Origin: Arthrobacter alpinus
GTDB taxonomy: Bacteria; Actinomycetota; Actinomycetes; Actinomycetales; Micrococcaceae
Direction: 5' to 3'
Assembly: GCF_001294625.1 (NCBI RefSeq)
Contig: NZ_CP012677.1
Coordinates: 3,782,001-3,846,000 of the forward strand
DNA length: 64,000 nt
Every line of letters starts with the position of its first letter. Position 1 is the first letter of the stretch. Made by a program: the position numbers and the translations under genes. Positions 18,036 through 25,808 of this stretch are shown piece after piece. The notes under the pieces are model-generated. The model was not told the origin of the DNA and made no database searches. It saw only the letters and a list, made by a program, of their open reading frames with translations.

Positions 18036-18257
18036 AGGCAGTGAGTCAATGTAATCGGTAAGAAACTCCTTGATGCTCTGCCCCTTTCGTGCCGCATTGA
18101 TCTTTAGTTTGGTGTGCTTGCTTTCGGGTACCTCGAAGTTGACCCGGCGTGAGACTTCTTTGCTCGTGTCGTCTTTCAGGCTTTCCAGAAGCTTGGCTTT
18201 TGCGGCATTAGTGACGCTGGGGCGGCCGGTGCTCATCCCCGAGAATTTTGAACTCAT
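18027..18257 (-). CDS. Ribbon-helix-helix partition protein (ParB/ParG-like)
   Basis: A 76-residue basic protein 12 bases downstream of parA. A flexible N-terminal tail precedes a C-terminal segment RRVNFEVPESKHTKLKINAARKGQSIKEFLTDYID, which reads as a ribbon-helix-helix DNA-binding fold. In type Ib partition systems such a small protein binds the centromere and stimulates ParA. Its ATG at 18257 is embedded in ACTCATT repeats, suggesting autoregulation. Together with ParA it looks like a plasmid maintenance unit now sitting inside a transposon. Confidence 0.75.
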   Translation of the reverse strand: MSSKFSGMSTGRPSVTNAAKAKLLESLKDDTSKEVSRRVNFEVPESKHTKLKINAARKGQSIKEFLTDYIDSLPNE

Positions 18258-18281
18258 TTACTCATTACCTCATTTACTCAT
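18251..18281. repeat. ACTCATT iterons between the partition genes
   Basis: Three close copies of the heptamer run through the short gap between parA and the ribbon-helix-helix gene and over the latter's start. Confidence 0.5.
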
Positions 18282-18902
18282 CAGGCTGAGAATTTCATTC
18301 GTCAGCTCTAAGACTTCTTTGGCACCTTCGGACTTGGGGAAGTCTTCCAGGATTGTGGAGCCCGTGGCTGCGGTGCCAGGGTAATCGACCCTTTGGTGGA
18401 TCTTGGTTTCCAGAACTGGCAGTTCGTAGCCAGCCAAGATGCCCGAGATTTCCTTTCCTATGTTGGTTCCCGTAATGGCCCTCGAAACCACAAACACCGC
18501 TTGGAGTTTGCCGTCTGTAATCTCGATGCGCTGCTTGACCAGTTCAACCAGATCGGAGGTGGCCCAAATGTCATAGGGGGAGGGTTGAACGGGAATGAGG
18601 ATAAAGTCAGATGCCTTGATAGCCGATACGGCCAAATCAGCCGCCTGGGGTGCCCCGTCGATGATGACGAAATCCACGGGAGCAATGCTCTTTAGGTCTC
18701 GCTCGATGGTGGGCCGGTCCATGCCGACAACTGAGAGTGGATGGTCATCACGGACGGCAGCCCAGTCACGGGCACTGCCCTGTGGGTCGGAGTCGATCAG
18801 GAGGACAGTGTGGCCGGTCAAGCGGAGCGCGGTTGCGAGATGCGTGGCCAGTGTTGTTTTACCGGCTCCGCCCTTTTGGTTTAAAACGGCTATGACTTTC
18901 AT
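18270..18902 (-). CDS. parA: ParA-type partition ATPase
   Basis: A 210-residue Walker-type ATPase that moves plasmid DNA to daughter cells. The deviant Walker A motif NQKGGAGKTT starts near residue 8, LLIDSDPQGSARDW follows, and FVIIDGAP forms Walker B. The short length without an N-terminal DNA-binding domain fits type Ib ParA. Upstream, 18919-18985 has multiple ACTCATT-like repeats, a likely centromere or operator. A plasmid partition operon within a Tn3 structure suggests captured or fused plasmid DNA; no replication gene is present. Confidence 0.88.
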   Translation of the reverse strand: MKVIAVLNQKGGAGKTTLATHLATALRLTGHTVLLIDSDPQGSARDWAAVRDDHPLSVVGMDRPTIERDLKSIAPVDFVIIDGAPQAADLAVSAIKASDFILIPVQPSPYDIWATSDLVELVKQRIEITDGKLQAVFVVSRAITGTNIGKEISGILAGYELPVLETKIHQRVDYPGTAATGSTILEDFPKSEGAKEVLELTNEILSLMSK

Positions 18903-18918
18903 GGGTCTCCAATGTGTA

Positions 18919-18985
18919 CGAGTAAAAACTCAAATGAAGCTTTGATGCTTTACTCATTTGAGTATGTCATGAGTAAATGAGTAAA
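18919..18985. promoter_or_regulatory. Candidate centromere/operator upstream of parA
   Basis: Dense TTTACTCAT-type repeats, including the near-palindrome TTTACTCATTTGAGTA (18949-18964) and a tandem ATGAGTAAATGAGTAAA (18969-18985). Location 17-83 bases upstream of parA fits a parS/operator. The following stretch to 19209 holds no gene I can support. Confidence 0.6.
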
Positions 18986-19209
18986 GCAAGGGCATTGGTA
19001 CCTGTCCCGCTAGCCCAAAATTTTGCACTCATTCACAAGCCACCTCCGTTAGCGTGAATTTACGGGCGGATCTTCCTCAGACCCCAGTTCGTTGTCGGCT
19101 CCTCGCCATAGCATTGAAGGATGAGTACATATATTGAGCGAGACAGCGAGAATGGTGCCGAATCTTCCGTTTCCGGACGCGCTTGCGAGGCTTGCACCTT
19201 TGACGAGTC

Positions 19210-19247
19210 GGGGTCTGGCCTGCAGAGGAACAGTGGTTGGCGCTAAG
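19210..19247 (+). repeat. B-type Tn3 terminal repeat at resolvase end
   Basis: Thirty-eight bases, GGGGTCTGGC ... GTTGGCGCTAAG. It shares the last 16 bases or more with 24075-24105 and 25743-25780. A resolvase gene stop lies 22 bases inside. Confidence 0.8.
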
Positions 19248-19269
19248 GAATCTGTTTGGGCGGCATAGT

Positions 19270-19851
19270 TCAGGTGTTGTTGGTGGGCAGGTGGCGGTAA
19301 ATGGATGCCCGGGAGACTCCCAGGGCTTTGGCGATCTGGGTGGGGCTTTCCCCGTTGGCATGTCTGGCTTGGGCTGCTGCGAGGGTGTCGGCATCTATGA
19401 CGGTGGGGCGACCTCCAGTGCGCCCTTGGGCGCGGGCTGCGGCGAGGCCGGCCATGGTGCGTTCGCGGATCATGTCGCGTTCAAGTTCGGCGAACGCGGC
19501 CATCATAACGAAGAAGAATTTCCCTTCCCCCGTCGGACTGTAGGTTCCTGTCAGGGTTCCGGTGAGAATGCGCAGGCCGACCCCTTGGTCGTGGAGACCG
19601 TCGGCCATGGTGAGCACTTCCTTCACCGACCGGCCGAGGCGGTCCAATTTCCATACGCACAGGGTGTCTGTCGGACGGAGATGATCGAGCGCTTCCACGA
19701 GTCCAGGGCGGGCGGTGGCGCGGCTGGAGATCTTGTCTTCAAAGATCCGTCCGCAGCCCGCCGCTTGAAGGGCGTCGCGTTGGAGCTGGGAGTCTTGCCC
19801 GTTGGTGGAGACGCGGGCGTAGCCGATGAGGTTGAAATGCTGGGTTGCCAT
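19270..19851 (-). CDS. tnpR: Serine resolvase, B-type Tn3 element
   Basis: A 193-residue small serine recombinase for cointegrate resolution. Catalytic Ser15 lies in LIGYARVSTNGQDSQLQ; other motifs are VWKLDRLGRSVKE, ELERDMIRERTMAG and a C-terminal helix-turn-helix TQIAKALGVSRASIYRHL. It reads toward the B-type terminal repeat, the usual arrangement at the resolvase end. Just upstream of its ATG is a strong inverted repeat (19871-19911), a likely res subsite. The B-type transposase is split into fragments elsewhere in the island. Confidence 0.9.
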   Translation of the reverse strand: MATQHFNLIGYARVSTNGQDSQLQRDALQAAGCGRIFEDKISSRATARPGLVEALDHLRPTDTLCVWKLDRLGRSVKEVLTMADGLHDQGVGLRILTGTLTGTYSPTGEGKFFFVMMAAFAELERDMIRERTMAGLAAARAQGRTGGRPTVIDADTLAAAQARHANGESPTQIAKALGVSRASIYRHLPTNNT

Positions 19852-19870
19852 GAGTCAACTGTCGCACAAC

Positions 19871-19911
19871 CGTCTCACAACACGACTGTCCGCATGGAGT
19901 GTTGTGAGACG
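19871..19911. promoter_or_regulatory. Inverted repeat, probable res site of the B-type resolvase
   Basis: Thirteen-bp arms CGTCTCACAACAC (19871-19883) and GTGTTGTGAGACG (19899-19911). The symmetry extends outward with one extra base (CACAAC/GGTTGTG). It lies 20 bases upstream of the resolvase ATG, where res subsites are expected and where binding would also repress the gene. Confidence 0.65.
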
Positions 19912-20137
19912 GGTTGTGGACGACTTTGGGTCGGCGCGCCACTGAGACCCTGGACCGTCTCAGAATCGGTCGTTACCGGACGAAGCGCAGAAGGCTTGCG
20001 GAATTGGCGAATGCAACCTCCGTCGCTGGCGCCCTGTCCATCGGTTTGATTCAGCGGTGACGACAATGCCGGCCATCCCGGACAAAAGTGACCTGGCGCG
20101 TCTTTCTACTTTCCAGCGGGACCGTATCCGCTTAACA

Positions 20138-20173
20138 CAAGAACCCGCAGAATGGATGCTCTGCGGGTTCTTG
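20138..20173 (-). terminator. Intrinsic terminator after the immunity-like gene
   Basis: Fourteen-bp perfect arms (20138-20151 and 20160-20173) with an 8-base loop, 16 bases past the stop at 20189 on the minus strand. The following T-tract is weak. Confidence 0.65.
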
Positions 20174-20188
20174 CTGGATGGTCCTTCT

Positions 20189-20533
20189 TTAGTCCGTGGG
20201 CGGAAGCGGCTCTTCTTTGCCTTTGACCGCGAGTTGCCAATAGTCAAGGTCAATGACGTTGTTTGGCAGTTCCCGCTCCAGGCAAACCTTTAGTCGGCTT
20301 GCTTCCCTGAAATGCCGGTTCAAGAATTCCAAAGATGGCCAGCCTTCGGATGGATCGTAGTTGTTATCAAAGTCCGCCTGCCAAGAACTGAGAGCATCTT
20401 TCAGTTCCTCTGACAGATCCCAATCGTTTGATTCAGTACCAGCGACATCTGCATCGCTCCACAGCGGGAACCCGGCGCCCATGGAATATTCAGCCATCAA
20501 ACGAACTCTTACGGGTGGTGTATTCATGTTCAC
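20189..20533 (-). CDS. Small acidic protein, probable immunity partner
   Basis: A 114-residue acidic cytoplasmic protein without signal peptide. Recognisable features are an N-terminal strand VRVRLMAEYS, then FPLW, LSEELKDALSSWQADFDNNYD and GWPSLE, a layout seen in many small actinobacterial proteins of unknown function. GTG at 20533 abuts the stop of the secreted protein gene upstream, sharing one base, and an ATG at 20527 is an alternative. A small acidic protein immediately after a secreted toxin-like gene is the usual arrangement for toxin and immunity pairs. That role is inferred. Confidence 0.65.
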   Translation of the reverse strand: MNMNTPPVRVRLMAEYSMGAGFPLWSDADVAGTESNDWDLSEELKDALSSWQADFDNNYDPSEGWPSLEFLNRHFREASRLKVCLERELPNNVIDLDYWQLAVKGKEEPLPPTD

Positions 20534-21182
20534 TACCTACAATTTCCCGCGGGGTACGACGTAATCACGATCTTGTTATTTGACGAGATAATGATCGTTG
20601 GCGAAAGCGTCGCCTTGTCCCCGTTGTTGTGATTAATCATGTTGATCGGGGTTGTATAGCAAACTTTCTCGAACCCTGCCCCATAGATTGCTGACGGGGA
20701 ACTTAAGGCCGCCTTCGTCACGTAGGCCATGAAGTCATCCCACGAAGATCCACCACCGAAACGATTGATCAGATCCTGCCAATTATTCTTGTGTTGGGCA
20801 CTGATGTGGTTGTACCCACTAGTCGTTGCCTTGCCACACTGCAAGGCAACATTGCCTTGATACTTCGAGGGCCAAGTAGTGATGACATGGAAGGGGTCAT
20901 TGGGATTGTTACACGACAGCCAATCGAACGGGTTCAGCAGTCTAGGTTGGATGGTACCTGGTTTCGGGACGAAGCCGATCCCTGAAACATACTTGCTGCC
21001 GTCTGGAAATTGGGCTTCCCAGTCAGGGGACGCTGACGCGGGTGTGCTCGTGGTCGCTTGATTTGACGGTTCGGACGGTTCGGACGGTGCGGCGTTGGCG
21101 GCGATACCGCCACTGAGGGTGAGCCCCATGGATACTGCAGCGATAGCAGCAAAGGACAGTAAGTGCTTTCGAATTTTTTCAT
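20533..21182 (-). pseudogene. Secreted toxin-like protein with frameshift in the signal peptide
   Basis: The reading frame codes for a signal peptide core (IRKHLLSFAAIAAVSMGLTL, then an ANA-A cleavage site), a Ser/Pro-rich linker, and a C-terminal domain with NHISAQHKNNWQDLI, a central Ser-rich turn and a TIIISSNNKIVITSYP strand pair. The HI..H..W pattern recalls RNase-type toxin domains, but this is a weak match. The natural ATG (21182, after GGGGAAGC) is one base out of phase: its frame has six A after ATG, and seven would give MKKIRKHLL in frame. So this is a frameshift, a phase-variable start, or a sequencing error. Confidence 0.6.
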
Positions 21183-21273
21183 TGCTTCCCCAGATTGTTT
21201 GCTTTGAAACTCGAGTTCGACGAGATGATGTCGATCCTATTGGAAGCAGGAGAGCTCCGCTCGCGACAACGAA

Positions 21274-21312
21274 AGCTCGGCGTGTTGGTCGCCCGACAGA
21301 ACACGCCGAGCT
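21274..21312 (-). terminator. Hairpin after the B-type transposase fragment
   Basis: Thirteen-bp perfect arms AGCTCGGCGTGTT and AACACGCCGAGCT with a 13-base loop, lying between the transposase stop (21426) and the toxin-like gene. On the minus strand it is followed by TTTC, so it could stop transcription from the transposase. Confidence 0.65.
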
Positions 21313-21425
21313 CTTCATCATGGTGACGGCCGTCAGTGCAGCAATATTGGGCCAGGCAAATACCGGCCACTACAGCGCTCGGTAAACCTTAGCGTCGGAT
21401 ATTTCAATCTTTTACTAGCCACCCT

Positions 21426-23612
21426 CTATTCGTCGTCGGTTGATGTCGCCGGGTCACGCAGTGGCCGGAGGTGGTCATCGAAGGGGGTGGTGAAGGCGTA
21501 TCGGCCGTGGACATTGATGTGTGCGTCCCCAAGCGGAGAAAGCCGCGCCACGTCGGCGTCATCCACGGGATGTCCCTGCTCCCGCAGGGCGGTCAGTGCC
21601 GCGTCAATGTAACGGGTGTTCCACAGGATGACCGCGTTCAAAACGAGCCCGAGGGCGCCGAGCTGGTCCTCCTGGCCCTCACGGTATCGCTGACGTAGTT
21701 CCCCGCGCTGGCCATAGAAGATTTTCCGGGCCATGCGGTGGCGGGATTCCTGAACGGTGAGCTGCACGTGGATCGATCGGCGGTAGCTCTCATCGTCCGG
21801 GTCATACATGGCCAGCAGATGCAGGGTCTTGGCGGTACGACCATAGTCGGCGAAGGCTGCCCCGAGCGGGGTGGGGTTGCCGTCGCGCCCCAGCATCCGC
21901 AACAGGTCGTAGCCGGCGACTGAACCGCTGTGTAGGGACCCCACAACGCGCAGCATGTCCGCCCATTGCGCCCGAATGCGCTCGGCGGAGAGCTTGTTCG
22001 TGGCGACGGCGTTCAGGGAACCATAATCGGCGGCCTGCCTGCCGGGAAGAGTGAGGCGCCAGAGACGCTGGTCGGGCATGTCGGCCAGACGCGGGCTGAA
22101 CTGGTAGCCGAGCAGGCGGAAGAGCCCGAACACGATGTCGGAGTAGGAGGCGGTATCCGTCGCGATCATCTGCGGTGCGGGTCCGCCGTCACGGTTGAGG
22201 ATCACGTCCAGGACATGCAAGGAGTCACGCATCGTGCCGGTCACTACTACGGCCCCTATGCCGGAGACCTGGTCGTTGATGGCGTTGAGCCAGGTCACGC
22301 CACGGCCCTGGCCGAAATAGTGGGGATTTGGGCCGGCGTCCAGGGTGCGGACCGGGACAACGAATCGCAACCCGTCGACGGAGGCGACCAAGCCACCGCC
22401 CCATGCCCGGGCCGTTGGAACACCGGCCTGGGCAGCAATCAGGCGGGCATTGGCGGCGGTGAGGGTGTCGCTGCGCAGGTAGTTCTGTGCCACATGTGAG
22501 AGCCGGCGACGGCTTAGGGCCGGATGCCCGTGCTTGATCACCGGCGCGAACCCTAGGTTGCAGCCTTCAGCGATTAGTACCGCGGCCATCGAGGTGGCCA
22601 GATCGGCGAGTCTGGAACCGGAAGACTGCCCCGTCATACCCATGTGGGTGAAGTCGTTCAAATAGCCGGTCCATGCGTTCACTTCCAGTAGCACGTCAGG
22701 AAGATCCACCCGGGGCAGCATTCGTTCGACGGTGTCCCGCAACGCGGTCAGCGTGTCCGGTTCCGGCACCGCTTCCAGCCGCGGCTGATGGATTCGTGTG
22801 CGCCCATCGGGGCCCTTTTCCAAACGAAGAGGGGCAGTGCCCAAAGCTACTTCGGCCGGGCGGATCCGGGCGGCCAGACCCGTGTAGGCCGAATCGAGCC
22901 GGGCTGCAAGGTCGCTGAGATGGGCGTCAACGGGGTCCTGTAATCGCAGTGCAGTAAGAACATCAGGGCGGGCCCGTTCCCACGCCTCACCGTCGAGAAG
23001 GCGGGCCCTCGGGTCGCCCCACCGGACAGAATCAACGGCGTACACATCCCGGCGACGTAACGCCCGATGCAACGCCTCCAGTACGCACAGCGTGTACGCC
23101 CGGTGATCTACCAGTTCTTCCGGCGATTCCGGGCTGGGAAACACCAGTCGCCGCCACGACCCGACCACAACCTCGTCCACGAGCTCTGCCCGGGTCACCC
23201 GCTTGCGTCCAACCAGGCTCCCCAAGCCCCTCACCGCGTTCAAAAGCGCAGTGCCTGCCGGCGTTGCGTCCAACGGCAGGACCTCAGCGATCACCGCCAC
23301 AAAGGGGCGGACGGTGGCGTATCGCTTCACCAGTTCCGCCTGCCCCTGGTCCGCGTCGTCCCCTGCGTCTGGTGCCAGTTCCTCAATGGTCGCAACCGCG
23401 GCCATCAGCCGTTCCCGAGATATGGCCGCTTGCAATCGGGTCCAAGCCTCTGCCGGGTCCAACCCCAAGCCTTGGTCCTCGACGCATTCAAGGATGACCT
23501 TTGCCGCCGCCGCCAAGGTCACCGACGCCCGCCTCAAGTGGGGCAGGGATCGCATCCGGTCCTTGGCTGATGCACGCACAGCGGGCCCGATGAGCTTGGT
23601 CGCCATCAGAAC
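21426..23612 (-). pseudogene. tnpA: B-type Tn3 transposase, C-terminal fragment
   Basis: Codes for about 728 residues corresponding to the last 70 percent of a Tn3-family transposase, including the DDE residues (SVDGLRF, DTASYSDIVF, EGQEDQLGALGLVLN). The 5' end is cut abruptly at 23612 by the A-type terminal repeat. The missing N-terminal part is present at 25809-27272 on the other strand; the two pieces overlap by 558 bp as an inverted duplication with at least one mismatch. An ATG at 23606 could in principle make a truncated protein, but the DNA-binding part would be lacking. Confidence 0.88.
23055..23612 (-). repeat. 558-bp inverted duplication, left arm (within tnpA-B)
   Basis: Reverse complement of 26715-27272 apart from at least one mismatch (Phe versus Ser codon near 23142). 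Both arms end exactly at an A-type terminal repeat or its neighbouring junction. Confidence 0.85.
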
Positions 23613-23650
23613 GGGGTCTTGGTAGTAACGGGGACGTATTGAGCGCTAAG
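23613..23650 (+). repeat. A-type Tn3 terminal repeat, internal, tnpA end
   Basis: Thirty-eight bases, GGGGTCTTGGTAGTAACGGG to GAGCGCTAAG. Same orientation as the repeat at 3881, and followed by the 5' part of a second A-type transposase gene. Confidence 0.88.
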
Positions 23651-23672
23651 CCTTGCGAGGTAGCGTGGTGAT

Positions 23673-24074
23673 ATGCCGACTGATCAATATTTGACTGAGG
23701 AACAAGCGGTGGTGTTCGGGCGGTTCGTAGGCGAACCATCTCAGGCGGAGCTGGAGCAGTTCTTCTATCTCGACGCGGCTGACCTGGGAAGGATTGCTGA
23801 GCGCCGCGGTGACCATAACCGGCTCGGTTTCGCGCTTCACGTTGGGACAGTGCGGTTCCTGGGTGCTTTCTTGTCGGATCCGCTAGATGTTCCGTGGTCC
23901 GTGGTGGAATATTTGGCGACACAGCTCCGAATCGCTGATCCGTCGGTGATCAAGCGGTACCCCGAGCGCGTTGCGACTCCGAACGCTCATGCGCGGGAGA
24001 TCCGCCGGTTCTATGGCTACGGGGACTTCACGGGAACTGCGGTCGAGGACCTGAGCGAGTTCGTTTACGGCCTT
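23673..24074 (+). pseudogene. tnpA: A-type transposase A2, N-terminal fragment
   Basis: About 134 residues (MPTDQYLTEEQAVVFGRFVG onward) closely matching the start of the transposase at 3949 but with several substitutions, so it is a second lineage member and not a recent copy. The frame is cut at 24075 by a B-type terminal repeat; the last 9 residues of the open frame come from that repeat. It cannot make an active enzyme. Confidence 0.85.
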
Positions 24075-24105
24075 GGGGACCAGCGGTACAGTGGTTGGCG
24101 CTAAG
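24075..24105 (+). repeat. B-type Tn3 terminal repeat, shortened
   Basis: Thirty-one bases, GGGGACCAGCGGTACAGTGG to GGCGCTAAG. The inner 23 bases match the repeat at 25743 with one difference; the outer part is shorter or diverged. It interrupts the A2 transposase fragment. Confidence 0.65.
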
Positions 24106-24575
24106 GCCGACTACACACAAAACACTACTTCCAGGCTCTGACATTCAATTACCCTGGCAAATTCATAACCACCACCAGTTGACCCACGACATAGGCGAGC
24201 TGACTGCCTGACACCACTTGCAACCCTGCCCCGCAGCTGCTCAGGCAAATATGTCCACACCAAAACCACGGCACCAGATGAGGCACACACAAAAAGCTGC
24301 GCAAGATCCCGAACAACTGCTTAAGGGGAGTGGAGGAATACTACAGGCACCTCGATCCTGATTTCCAACTGCAAAAATTTGTGGAGTAGTCAAGCGGATA
24401 AGGCCGCGTATCCGGCTCCGCGGAGGTTTTCTATGAGTCAACGCGGAGTCTATCTTTTCCACTGTCCAGCGTGTTGAATGGGGCAGAGTGCACATCACTG
24501 AATGTGTACTCAAGTTACCGGTTGTGGATACGCGAGGCGTATCACCGGTAGGGGGATACGTCAGGGGGAGACGAT
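24106..24575. promoter_or_regulatory. Intergenic stretch with a palindrome near the small acidic gene
   Basis: No gene supported. Near the right end GATACGC-GAG-GCGTATC (24527-24543) forms 7-bp arms, flanked by ACCGG/CCGGT, about 33 bases before the next start. This is a possible operator. The left part shows nothing recognisable. Confidence 0.4.
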
Positions 24576-24857
24576 ATGAAGGTCGAATATGTACAGCCGG
24601 TTGCTGTGCAGGATGATCCCATCTTTCGAGTTCGCTTGTGGACACCGCCTGCTAGGGACGGCTTTGCGTGGAGCGTGGACGATTGGGAGCTCACCGAGTG
24701 CGATCTTGATGACGTGCTCGACTGGGCGAGGCAGCACTCGGAAGGTAACCCGTTTGAGCTGTATGTGCGAGCGGGCTCACCGGATTTCTACCATCTTCGA
24801 GGTAGACCAGCTGACGGCGGCGGCACTCAAGAGACCATCATTCTTCACACCGATTAA
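24576..24857 (+). CDS. Small acidic protein of unknown function
   Basis: A 93-residue acidic protein with no signal peptide, several Trp residues (RLWTPPARD, FAWSVDDWEL) and an acidic helix CDLDDVLDWARQHSEG. GGGGGAG precedes the ATG. It lies 26 bases upstream of a gene for a secreted protein in the same direction. Its size, charge and position resemble immunity proteins, but no family was recognised and a function is not assigned. Confidence 0.55.
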   Translation: MKVEYVQPVAVQDDPIFRVRLWTPPARDGFAWSVDDWELTECDLDDVLDWARQHSEGNPFELYVRAGSPDFYHLRGRPADGGGTQETIILHTD

Positions 24858-24883
24858 TCGGAAAACCAATGAAAGGTGTACTT

Positions 24884-25492
24884 ATGCGTACTAAGAAGAC
24901 CAACACTGGCAGACGAGATAGTCGTGCCAGACGCTGGAGAGCCGCGATGGTGGGAACGCTGTCGATAGCCTTTGCCCTCACAGGGCTGACGGTCGTCTCG
25001 GCTCCGGCGAACGCTGTTGTTGTCGGTGCCTGCACGATGAAGGCCAACGACCCTCATGCGTCCGTGCACGTCAGCGGAACGATCAACTCCGAAGGCACGT
25101 TGAAGTGCACGATCGGTATGACCGAGATCTACCTCCGCACATATCTGGAGAAGTCCGGTGGACCCACCTGGGGTGGCAATACGGAGTCGTGGCTGAACGC
25201 CACCGCCGGTAAGACTTACAAGAGCGTCGCGAACACCTCATGTTCGCAAGGTCCCGCCACGTTCCGCACTCGTGTGGCATACACTTTGCAGTCGCCTCCA
25301 GGCGTAAGCCCCGCATACACGGCGAACAACATCTACTCCCCGTGGTTTGGCCTGGCCTGTGGAGTTGCCTTCCGCAGTACGCAAGCCGAAGAGTCCAATT
25401 CCGAATGGACAACGGAGAAGGCTCTCCCACCAGGTGTAGTGATGCAGAGAACACCTGATGGAGTCCAATTGACATTCGGTGCACAGAACTAA
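24884..25492 (+). CDS. Secreted protein of unknown function
   Basis: A 202-residue exported protein. The N-terminus is strongly basic (MRTKKTNTGRRDSRARRWR), followed by a hydrophobic helix and a typical cleavage site at APANA. Four Cys residues lie in the mature part, compatible with two disulfides, with a beta-rich pattern. ATG at 24884 has AAAGG eight bases upstream; the ATG at 24869 lacks a good ribosome site. No domain was recognised. A very strong terminator follows. It sits between two B-type terminal repeats, so it may have travelled as cargo. Confidence 0.65.
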   Translation: MRTKKTNTGRRDSRARRWRAAMVGTLSIAFALTGLTVVSAPANAVVVGACTMKANDPHASVHVSGTINSEGTLKCTIGMTEIYLRTYLEKSGGPTWGGNTESWLNATAGKTYKSVANTSCSQGPATFRTRVAYTLQSPPGVSPAYTANNIYSPWFGLACGVAFRSTQAEESNSEWTTEKALPPGVVMQRTPDGVQLTFGAQN

Positions 25493-25503
25493 AGAAACGA
25501 GTA

Positions 25504-25540
25504 AACGTTGGGGCCGGACAACTTGTCCGGCCCCAACGTT
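25504..25540 (+). terminator. Strong intrinsic terminator after the secreted protein gene
   Basis: Perfect 18-bp arms (25504-25521 and 25523-25540) around one central base, ending in GTT, 12 bases after the stop at 25492. Works on either strand by symmetry. Confidence 0.85.
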
Positions 25541-25742
25541 GCGCTTACTCCCAAGGACTCCGAAAACGCTGAAGTCTTCGTCGAAATGACGCCAGTTCTT
25601 TGGTTTACTGTCGGCCAGCAGCTCAAAGCTCCCAGTGATAGATCCGCAGGCCCGACCGGGAATCTGGCATGTTGCTGAAAGAACTTCAACAGTACGGCAA
25701 ACCCTGCTAGGGTCGCTCCTGACTTCCGAGCCAGCAATGCCA

Positions 25743-25780
25743 GGGGTCTGACCTGCAGCGGAACAGTGGTTGGCGCTAAG
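25743..25780 (+). repeat. B-type Tn3 terminal repeat at tnpA end
   Basis: Thirty-eight bases, GGGGTCTGACCTGCAGCGGA to GGCGCTAAG. The outer part is close to the classical Tn3 end. The B-type transposase gene starts 28 bases inside. Confidence 0.88.
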
Positions 25781-25808
25781 CCTTTGAGATTGGCTTTAGG
25801 TTGGTGTC

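Noticed and set aside
19852..20188. Short plus-strand frames around the inverted repeat
   Set aside because: They are shadows of res-type symmetry and have no ribosome site; the stretch is explained by the res site and a terminator.
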